Assembly: GCF_004217045.1 (NCBI RefSeq)
Contig: NZ_SGXM01000004.1
Location: 1 to 64,000, forward strand
Source: Cupriavidus agavae
Lineage (GTDB): Bacteria > Pseudomonadota > Gammaproteobacteria > Burkholderiales > Burkholderiaceae
Reading direction: 5' to 3'
DNA length: 64,000 bases
Positions 58,222 to 64,000 of the stretch are shown here, one piece after another. Every line of letters begins with the position of its first letter. The stretch's first letter is position 1. The notes under the pieces were generated by a model, which searched no databases, was not told the origin of the DNA, and was given only the letters and a program-made list of their open reading frames with translations. A program made the translations under genes and the position numbers.

Positions 58222-59271
58222 TCAGCCCAGCCGCTTCTCCACCCGCCCGATCAGCCCCTCGATCCAGCCCCGCAGCATCCCGTCCCACATCACCAGTCCC
58301 GCGCTGCGTCCCAGGATGCGGTAGACCTGCTGGCGATCCACCTTGCTCGCGCGCGCCGGGTTGAGCCAGGCGTCGTTTTCGGCCAGCAGTGCCAGCGTTT
58401 CGAGGCCGATCAGGATGGGCCAGAGACAGGCCAGCCGCAGGCGGATGGCGGTGCGGGGCAGGGCGAAGGTGTAGGCGGCGGCTTCGCGGAAATGGTCCAG
58501 GGCGATGCGCATCAGTTCGTCGCGCAGCGGCACGGCGCGGACCGAGTTCGCGGGATCGAGCAGTGCCTGCGGCGTGAGCCCGTGGCGGTCGAGGCAATCG
58601 ACGGGCAGGTAGCAGCGGCCGATGCGCAGGTCCTTGCCGCAGTCGCGCAACACATTGACCAGTTGCAGCGCCTTGCCGAAGCGCACGCCCCGGCGCAGCA
58701 TCGTGTCGAGCGGGGCCTGCATCGCGCCCGGTACGTGGGCGTCGGTCATCGTGGTCCAGAACTCGCCGACGCAGCCGGCCACGAGGTAGGTATAGCGGTC
58801 GAGATCGGCTAGGGTGGCCAATGCGACGACGTCGCCCGAGCGTTCGTCGGGGAAGGTCCGCAGGTCGAACTCCATGCCTTCGGTCAGCGTGGTGACGATG
58901 CCCTGCACCGCGCTGCGGTCGCGCGGCGCCAACTGAGCCAGCACGTCGAGCGCGGGCCCGATCGATTCCAGCAGTACTTTTTCGTTGGAGTCGGTCTGTT
59001 GGCCGGCCACTTCCACGGCCAGGCGCCGTGCCAGCGTGCCGCCGTCATCGCTGCCATTGACACGCTGGCGCAGCGCCAGCAGCAGTTCCAGCCGGCGGGC
59101 GGGCGGAATCAGCGCGGTATCGGCGATCGTATCGGCGGCGCGGGCCAGCAGATAGCCCAGGCCGACAGGGTCGCGCATGCCCGCCGGCAGGATGCGCAGC
59201 GTCAGGTAGAACGAGCGGGACACTCCCTTGAGCAACGGGCCCAGCAGGTGGGCCCGGTTTGGCGTCGGCAT
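58222..59271 (-). CDS. Squalene/phytoene synthase family enzyme
   Basis: A 349-residue all-helical prenyl-diphosphate synthase. The two Asp-rich motifs are visible: RAADTIADT at about 42-50 and NVLRDCGKDLR in the middle of the protein. Others: KGVSRSFYLTLRILP at the start and FGKALQLVNVLRDC. It condenses two farnesyl diphosphates, head to head, to presqualene/squalene, or a related carotenoid-type reaction; it resembles eukaryotic-type squalene synthase rather than HpnCD pairs. No hopanoid or carotenoid genes adjoin it. ATG 59271 is used because the FARNESYL domain follows at once; a longer frame lacks support. Confidence 0.88.
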   Translation of the reverse strand: MPTPNRAHLLGPLLKGVSRSFYLTLRILPAGMRDPVGLGYLLARAADTIADTALIPPARRLELLLALRQRVNGSDDGGTLARRLAVEVAGQQTDSNEKVLLESIGPALDVLAQLAPRDRSAVQGIVTTLTEGMEFDLRTFPDERSGDVVALATLADLDRYTYLVAGCVGEFWTTMTDAHVPGAMQAPLDTMLRRGVRFGKALQLVNVLRDCGKDLRIGRCYLPVDCLDRHGLTPQALLDPANSVRAVPLRDELMRIALDHFREAAAYTFALPRTAIRLRLACLWPILIGLETLALLAENDAWLNPARASKVDRQQVYRILGRSAGLVMWDGMLRGWIEGLIGRVEKRLG

Positions 59272-59344
59272 GGCGTGGTGATGGCGTCGAGGAACGGCGC
59301 ATTGTAGCGGCATGCCGTGCCGGCGGCGTCACCGGGCGCCGGGC

Positions 59345-60046
59345 TCAGTCATAGGAGAGCTTCGGATACCAGTCGGCGCCCCGGCCTTCGGGCGTGGTGT
59401 CGAGCAGCGTCCAGAGCGGATCGGGGTCGGGCGCGCCACGCGGGTCCTGGCCAGGGTCCGACATGTCGAAAGACAGTTCCGCGCTGTAGAAGAGCCGGAT
59501 CTTGCCGTCGCGCCGGCTGAACACGTTGTAGGCCGGCATGTCCTCGTCCTCGGGGCTGACGTAGTCGCGGGTGTACTCGCCGTCGGTGTCGGCGTAGACC
59601 TTGAGCTGCGTCCAGCCACGCGCCGCCTTGGCGGCCTTGAGCCGTTCGATCGGCGAGCGCGCCACCATGGCCAGCGCCACGCGCTGCTCGATGTCGGGCA
59701 CCTTGCCTTCCCAGCCGGCCATCAGCGAGGTGCACATCGGGCACGGCTTCTCGCGCTGCGGACCGAACATGTAGCTGTAGACCACGAGCGTGTCCTTGTC
59801 GCCGAACAGGTCCGCCAGCGTGGCCGGGCCCTGCTCGCCGGTAAAGCGGTAGGTCTTGCTGACTTCTCCGCCCGGAGGCAGCCCGCGCCGCATGGCCGCC
59901 ACGCGTTCGATATGGCGGCGCAGCTCGATTTCCTCGGCCAGCAGCGCGTTGCGGGCCTGGCGGTAGGCCGGCGATTCGTTCGGAAAGTGGATGCGGTTGC
60001 GGCCGGCAAGCTCGGTCGCCGGGGTGAGCGTGGACGATTGCGTCAT
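59345..60046 (-). CDS. DUF899 thioredoxin-like protein
   Basis: A 233-residue protein. ATG 60046 is preceded by AGGAGG seven bases upstream. The family's thioredoxin-like fold has FGPQREKPCPMCTSLMAGWEG with a CPMC redox motif, and RRHIERVAAMRRGLPPGGEV near the N-terminus. The C-terminal part contains YNVFSRRDGKIRLFYSAELS. Cytoplasmic; a dithiol role is likely but unproven. It is unlinked to the squalene synthase gene, which is 74 bp downstream on the same strand and may share its transcript. Confidence 0.88.
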   Translation of the reverse strand: MTQSSTLTPATELAGRNRIHFPNESPAYRQARNALLAEEIELRRHIERVAAMRRGLPPGGEVSKTYRFTGEQGPATLADLFGDKDTLVVYSYMFGPQREKPCPMCTSLMAGWEGKVPDIEQRVALAMVARSPIERLKAAKAARGWTQLKVYADTDGEYTRDYVSPEDEDMPAYNVFSRRDGKIRLFYSAELSFDMSDPGQDPRGAPDPDPLWTLLDTTPEGRGADWYPKLSYD

Positions 60047-60251
60047 CGGCTGGCCTCCTGGAAGGGCAAAGCGTGGCGTGCGCGCCACGTTGGGAGAAAC
60101 CCGATCCGTCCGGAGAGCCCGGCCCGGCGCGGGTATCTGACCAGCATAGGCAAATAGGTGTCCACATGCGCGGGGCGGCATGTGACAGTCATTCCCATGT
60201 CACGCGCGGGAATGCATAATCTCTTGCATCTGGGCTTCAAGGAATGACCTG

Positions 60252-60485
60252 ATGCGCGTGACGATTCGTACCTCGACGATTCCAGGAACCCTTGACCGCG
60301 GCCCATTGCACCGGGCGGCCGTCTACCTCAATACCGAGGATGAGGTTCCGCCGCTGATGATCAGTGCATGGAGTCAACGTGAACCGGAAGTCTTCCTTGC
60401 CGCCCAGCGTTGGGCGCGCAGCCACGACTACATGGTTTCGAATCCCCGCAACGGCACCTACTACGGCGGACGCACGGCGCGCTGA
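60252..60485 (+). CDS. Small hypothetical protein
   Basis: A 77-residue soluble protein without cysteine-rich or membrane features. It contains VYLNTEDEVPPLMISAWSQRE and ARSHDYMVSNPRNGTYYGGR. A possible -10 box CATAAT lies at 60215-60220. I do not recognise the family. It precedes the CDP-diacylglycerol pyrophosphatase gene by 30 bp and may be co-transcribed with it. Confidence 0.6.
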   Translation: MRVTIRTSTIPGTLDRGPLHRAAVYLNTEDEVPPLMISAWSQREPEVFLAAQRWARSHDYMVSNPRNGTYYGGRTAR

Positions 60486-60515
60486 GGCGCCCGAAGCAAC
60501 TGGAGATCTGCCGAA

Positions 60516-61298
60516 GTGAGACGTTTGCTGTTGTGTTGCCTGGCGCTGGCTGCGTCGGGGCATGCCTTTGCCGATGCCGGCCTGCTGGAGCGCCTGGTCG
60601 GCGCCTTCTCCCGCGATTCGCTCTGGAAGCATGTGCAGGAACGGTGTCTTGTTCCGGCCGCTCCGACCCATTCCGATTGCGTCATCGTCGACCGTCCGCG
60701 CGGCTTCGTGCTGTACAAGGACGCGATCGGCGCGTCCCATTACCTCGTGATCCCCGACCTGCCCGTAGGTGGCGTGGAAGACCCGCGCGTCTGGCAGGAT
60801 GGTACGCAGGGCGGCCGCCACAGCGCCTGGGTGTTCGGCTGGCAGGCGCGCGAGATCGTCGGCAAGGCGGTGGGCCGCCCGCTGCCCGATACGCTGCTCG
60901 GCCTGGCGATCAATGCGCGGGCGTCGCGCAGCCAGGACCAGTTGCATATCCACCTCGACTGCATCAGCGAGCGGGCCCGCGACTTCCTGGCCGCCAGCGA
61001 CATCGGCCCGCAATGGCGCGACCTGCGCTTCAACGGCAAGCCGGTGCGCGCGATGCTGGTGCCGGCCGTGCAGCCCGCGCTGACGGTTGACCCGTTCGAA
61101 CTGGTCCGGCAGGCGGCGGGCGGCAGCCCCGTGGCGGATCGTGGCGTGTTCGTGGGCTATGTCGCGCCGCCCGGCGGCGTGGCCGGGTTTGTCGTGGTCG
61201 ACGAACCGGTGGACAAGGCCGACGGCGCGAACGGCCATGCCAGCGATTTTCTCGATCGTGGCTGCAAGCTGGGGCGGGCGTTGCCGGCGGACGGCTGA
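60516..61298 (+). CDS. cdh: CDP-diacylglycerol pyrophosphatase
   Basis: A 260-residue protein with a GTG start (GGAG ten bases upstream) and an N-terminal signal or anchor (LLLCCLALAASGHAFA). The HIT-like active-site motif is QDQLHIHLDC near residue 150, with CVIVDRPRGFVLYKDAIGAS upstream and LRFNGKPVRAMLVPA downstream. It hydrolyses CDP-diacylglycerol to phosphatidate and CMP at the membrane, part of phospholipid turnover. The Cdh family is about 250 residues, so it looks complete. Confidence 0.88.
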   Translation: MRRLLLCCLALAASGHAFADAGLLERLVGAFSRDSLWKHVQERCLVPAAPTHSDCVIVDRPRGFVLYKDAIGASHYLVIPDLPVGGVEDPRVWQDGTQGGRHSAWVFGWQAREIVGKAVGRPLPDTLLGLAINARASRSQDQLHIHLDCISERARDFLAASDIGPQWRDLRFNGKPVRAMLVPAVQPALTVDPFELVRQAAGGSPVADRGVFVGYVAPPGGVAGFVVVDEPVDKADGANGHASDFLDRGCKLGRALPADG

Positions 61299-61329
61299 GC
61301 GGCCGGGCGCGTCTCGCCAGGTGGAACAA

Positions 61330-61361
61330 AGGTCGGTCACCGCGCGGTGATCGACCTTTTT
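61330..61361 (+). terminator. Intrinsic terminator
   Basis: AGGTCGGTCACC (61330-61341) pairs with GGTGATCGACCT (61346-61357), one G-T wobble, 4-nt loop, followed by a T-run. It closes the cdh unit, 31 bp after its stop. Confidence 0.88.
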
Positions 61362-61443
61362 CTCGTGGAAGCCACGGTGGCGCGGGCCGTGCCCGGCGCC
61401 GCGCCGCGTAGAATATGGCGCGAGCCCTCCGAGACGTATTCCC

Positions 61444-62712
61444 ATGCATACCCCGGCGCCAGAACCGGAACATCCGTCGCAGCATCCCCCCGTCCTTCCC
61501 GATGAGAGCACCGTGGCACGTGGCATCACGCTGCTGACGTTCGCCTTCATCCTGAGCCAGTTCTACCGCAGTTGCCTGGCGGTGATCGCACCCGAGATCC
61601 AGCATGACTTTGCGTTGTCGCCGGCCGGCTTTGGCGCGATGTCGTCCTGCTTCTTCCTGGCGTTCGCGTTGGCGCAGATCCCGGTTGGCATCGCGTTCGA
61701 CCGCTATGGCGTGGGCCGGCCCACCGCATGGCTGCTCGCCATCGGCGGCTTCTCGGCCGTGGGCTTTGTCCTGGCGCCGAACTGGGCCGTGGCGATGCTC
61801 GCGCAAATGGGGCTCGGGCTGGCCTGCGCGCCGGTCTTCATGGGGCTGCTCCACTACGCGTCGGAAAACCTCTCCGAACGGCAGTACATGCGCGTGGTCA
61901 GCCGCTCCAACGCGTTGGGCATGATTGGCGCGCTGTGCGCCACGGCGCCGCTGGGCTGGATTTCGCAGCATGCGGGCTGGCGCCCGGCGCTGGCGGTGTC
62001 TGCGCTCGGCATGGTGGGCGCCTGCTACGGCGTCTGGCGCCATGTGCGCGACACCGGCCACGCCGACGCCCGACGCGCGCCGATGGGCGCCATGCTGGCC
62101 GAGAGCGGCAAGCTGCTGGCGTTCTGGCCGCTCTGGACGCTGATTCCGATGTGCGTGGCGATGGCAGCCGGTACGGGCTTTCGCAATGCCTGGAGCGGCC
62201 CGTATCTGGCCGACGTGTTCGGCATGCAGGCCGGCGCGCGGGGCGTGGCGTTGACGCTGCTGAGCCTGACGGGTTTCCTGACCGCGTTCCTGTTGCCGGT
62301 GCTGGTACGGCGGGGCACGCTCAAGTCGACGGTCCTCGGCTGGGCGGGGCTTTCGATGCTGGGCGGAATCGCGCTGACGGTCTGGCCGGATGCCGGCGTG
62401 GTGTCCGGCGTGGCGCTGATGGCGCTGCTGTCCACCATCGGCATGCTGCATCCGCTGGTGATGGCGCAGGGCCGCGCACTGATTCCGGCGCCAGCGCGCG
62501 GCCGGGGGCTGGGCGTGCTGAACACGTTCGTGTTCCTCGGTTCCGCGCTGACGTCCTGGGGGTTCGGACTGATCGCCAACGCAGGCCACGACTGGGGCTG
62601 GGCCGATGCAAGGATCTACGCCGCCATCTTCCTGTCGGCAGTGCTTTCGGTGGCGCTGTCACTGGTGATCTACTGGTTCAGCCCGACCTCGGCCCCCGCT
62701 GCCAGGAGCTAA
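61444..62712 (+). CDS. MFS transporter
   Basis: A 422-residue permease with twelve helices after a 25-residue hydrophilic, Pro-rich N-terminus. Motif A variant is PVGIAFDRYGVGRP between helices 2 and 3; helix 5 carries the repeated small residues of antiporters (GMIGALCATAPLGWISQHAGWR). It resembles the hexuronate/nitrate-porter-like MFS branch, substrate unknown. It has its own promoter region after the terminator at 61330 and no operon partner. Confidence 0.85.
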   Translation: MHTPAPEPEHPSQHPPVLPDESTVARGITLLTFAFILSQFYRSCLAVIAPEIQHDFALSPAGFGAMSSCFFLAFALAQIPVGIAFDRYGVGRPTAWLLAIGGFSAVGFVLAPNWAVAMLAQMGLGLACAPVFMGLLHYASENLSERQYMRVVSRSNALGMIGALCATAPLGWISQHAGWRPALAVSALGMVGACYGVWRHVRDTGHADARRAPMGAMLAESGKLLAFWPLWTLIPMCVAMAAGTGFRNAWSGPYLADVFGMQAGARGVALTLLSLTGFLTAFLLPVLVRRGTLKSTVLGWAGLSMLGGIALTVWPDAGVVSGVALMALLSTIGMLHPLVMAQGRALIPAPARGRGLGVLNTFVFLGSALTSWGFGLIANAGHDWGWADARIYAAIFLSAVLSVALSLVIYWFSPTSAPAARS

Positions 62713-62758
62713 TCCATCGGGCGCATACGATTCCCCTCCAATGGTGGAGTCATTCGGC

Positions 62759-62784
62759 GTGGCATTGGAATATGCCAATGCCAC
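62759..62784. repeat. Ten-bp inverted repeat
   Basis: GTGGCATTGG (62759-62768) and CCAATGCCAC (62775-62784), perfect, 6-nt spacer. It starts 46 bp after the MFS stop. It may be an untailed terminator for the MFS gene or an operator for the downstream lipoprotein gene. Confidence 0.6.
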
Positions 62785-62804
62785 TTCAGAACAAATATGT
62801 CGTC

Positions 62805-62826
62805 GCGTTACGTAACGCCGTAACGC
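62805..62826. promoter_or_regulatory. GCGTTACGTAACGC palindrome plus half-site
   Basis: Perfect 14-bp palindrome at 62805-62818 followed by a second CGTAACGC half at about 62819-62826. It is 198 bp ahead of the lipoprotein ATG. The identical 14-mer occurs in the inverted repeat at 4131-4161 with an extra half on the opposite side. Confidence 0.6.
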
Positions 62827-63023
62827 TGAATTGGCGGAATAACGATATCCAACCCCAGCAATGGCGAAAAGGCGATGTCCCGGAACGCCGCTTCCATGGC
62901 GGCTTTCCGCAAATAATCCGAAAGATTAAGTTTCACTGGCACACCGATTGCTGAAGCAGGCCCGCGCCCAAATCCCGCGCGATAAAAATTCCATCAAGCC
63001 TGCTTCTGGAGGAAATACGAGCC

Positions 63024-64000
63024 ATGAAAAAAATAATCCCCGTGTCGCTTTCGCTGTCGGTGTTGTCTGCGTTGCTGCTTGCCGCCTGCGGTGGCGGCGG
63101 CGGCGAAGGACCCACCCAATCGGTGGCAGAGGCCAATGCCAGCGGCACGGTGACCATGACCATCCCGCTCAAGAGCGTGGACAGGACACGCACGCCGGCT
63201 GCTGCGGACGCGGGCACGACGAAGAAGCCGACGTTCATCGATGGCGACAGCAATGGGTTGCTGAAGGTGTTTTTCGATGGGCAGGAGGTGTTCTCGTTCC
63301 GTACCACGGGTGAGCCGGCCGTGACAGGGGGGCCGAGCGGGACGGCGACAATGGACAACGGCGGAACGTTCAACTATTCCACGACGATCAGCCTCGTCAA
63401 CAACCAGCCCGTTGCCAAGGTGGTGGGCACCTACAAGACGACGCCGGGGAATCATACGATTGGCGCAGTGCAGGTCAACGGACCCTGCACGGTGGCGCAT
63501 TGCATTGCCGACAACGAGGGCTACGTGCTGTCGCAGGGACAGGCCACGGTACGGCTGCAACCGGGCGATAACGGCGCCGCCACGATGTACATGCGCGGCG
63601 TGATGCAGTCCGTCTATATCTGCAACGACAACTGCAATGGACAGACAGGTCCGATCCAGTCGGACGGTCTGTATCACCTCTACGTTGTCGTGGCTGACGA
63701 GAATGGCACGGCGATCCCGTATCAGGAGTCGAGCCCCGGCCATCCTGTGCCGTACGACAACGGCGCATATCAAATCGTGGAGGTTCCGACCAATACGCCT
63801 AAGCTGCTGGAAATCACGGATCCCGAAGGCGACCGGATTACCGAGAACACCTGGTTCTCGTCTCCTGGCCTGTTTCGCAAGTTCGGCACCGAGGGTTACG
63901 GTATCGGCGTAAGGCTGCGATGCGTTGGCGTGGGCACGACCAGGCTGATCGCGCGCCTGGGTGCGCAGGGCGGTACGCCGGTCGTCAAGGTGGACAAGGC
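63024..64000 (+). CDS. Lipoprotein, cut by the right edge
   Basis: At least 325 residues, open to the end of the window. Signal peptide with lipobox LLAAC at about residues 18-22, then Gly-rich GGGGGEGP. The mature part has beta-strand-like repeats with SGTVTMTIPLKSV and CTVAHC...CNDNCNGQTG cysteine pairs, suggesting an envelope Ig-like or adhesin-type fold. I do not recognise the family. GGAGGA is 10 bases before the ATG. The C-terminus lies beyond position 64000. Confidence 0.75.
   Translation, partial: MKKIIPVSLSLSVLSALLLAACGGGGGEGPTQSVAEANASGTVTMTIPLKSVDRTRTPAAADAGTTKKPTFIDGDSNGLLKVFFDGQEVFSFRTTGEPAVTGGPSGTATMDNGGTFNYSTTISLVNNQPVAKVVGTYKTTPGNHTIGAVQVNGPCTVAHCIADNEGYVLSQGQATVRLQPGDNGAATMYMRGVMQSVYICNDNCNGQTGPIQSDGLYHLYVVVADENGTAIPYQESSPGHPVPYDNGAYQIVEVPTNTPKLLEITDPEGDRITENTWFSSPGLFRKFGTEGYGIGVRLRCVGVGTTRLIARLGAQGGTPVVKVDK

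Larger units (their letters stand above)
62713..63023. other. 311-bp AT-richer gap with two palindromes
   Basis: No gene. It contains an inverted repeat at 62759-62784 and the palindrome at 62805-62826, and is clearly lower in GC than the flanking genes. The end carries GGAGGA at 63008-63013, the ribosome site of the final lipoprotein. Confidence 0.7.

Overview
The window is high-GC DNA from a beta-proteobacterium, most likely Burkholderiaceae of the Cupriavidus/Ralstonia group. This is inferred from a CzcICBA heavy-metal efflux operon with a typical CzcI, two Bug/TctC-type binding proteins, and a RskA/DUF3455/ECF sigma module. No rRNA, tRNA, CRISPR array, insertion sequence or prophage gene was seen. 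Genes are mostly short operons of accessory metabolism and transport, as on a second chromosome or megaplasmid; that replicon assignment is a guess.

Layout. 1-6.6 kb: an MFS transporter, a purine/pyrimidine-type deaminase, a Bug binding protein, a LuxR regulator, a zinc alcohol dehydrogenase and a decayed locus stitched from fragments of a guanine-type deaminase, an NCS2 purine permease and a metal-dependent amidohydrolase. 6.9-9.3 kb: an exported formylglycine-generating-enzyme-like protein and an MFS carrier. 9.4-16.1 kb: czcI-czcC-czcB-czcA, followed by an orphan flgB. 16.1-18.6 kb: a cobalamin riboswitch and the TonB receptor it controls. 18.6-20.6 kb (minus): DUF3455 lipoprotein, ECF sigma factor and anti-sigma factor. 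20.7-24.4 kb: an Ig-like/Kelch lipoprotein, a lipoprotein of unknown role and a small conserved protein. 24.4-31.1 kb: a translationally coupled GMC oxidoreductase/membrane metallophosphoesterase pair, divergent from an isoquinoline-oxidoreductase-type molybdenum hydroxylase, with a perfect palindrome between them. 31.1-33.9 kb: a DHFR-like protein and a lower-GC islet with an M23-like/SH3 protein that could be a cell-wall effector. 34-35.6 kb: a chemoreceptor. 35.8-40.6 kb: a Fur-box-headed operon (PepSY membrane protein, DUF2271, DUF4198, ApbE, membrane flavoprotein reductase). 40.7-43.1 kb: a penicillin-acylase-family enzyme.

43.2-51.8 kb: a two-carbon/hydroxyacid module. A giant FAD/Fe-S dehydrogenase and a GntR regulator are divergent from a serine-glyoxylate aminotransferase and a tripartite tricarboxylate transporter (binding protein, TctB, TctA). 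Two identical 13-bp elements in opposite orientation flank the divergent promoters and are probably the GntR operators. 51.9-64 kb: a hemolysin III-type protein, dienelactone hydrolase, small lipoprotein, phospholipase C, FKBP isomerase, TSUP exporter, two small proteins, a squalene/phytoene-synthase-like enzyme, a DUF899 protein, CDP-diacylglycerol pyrophosphatase, an MFS carrier and a lipoprotein cut by the right edge.

Two repeat signals cross the window. One is a dispersed palindrome (CCCCTCTCCCGC and its complement), always just 3' of a gene, seen at six positions. The other is a 14-bp perfect palindrome, GCGTTACGTAACGC, present at 4143-4156 and 62805-62818, each time with an extra half-site. 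No complete novel system can be proved from sequence alone. The most promising leads are the M23/SH3 islet, the overlapping czcI-czcC hairpins, the GntR operators, and the coupled GMC/phosphoesterase pair.
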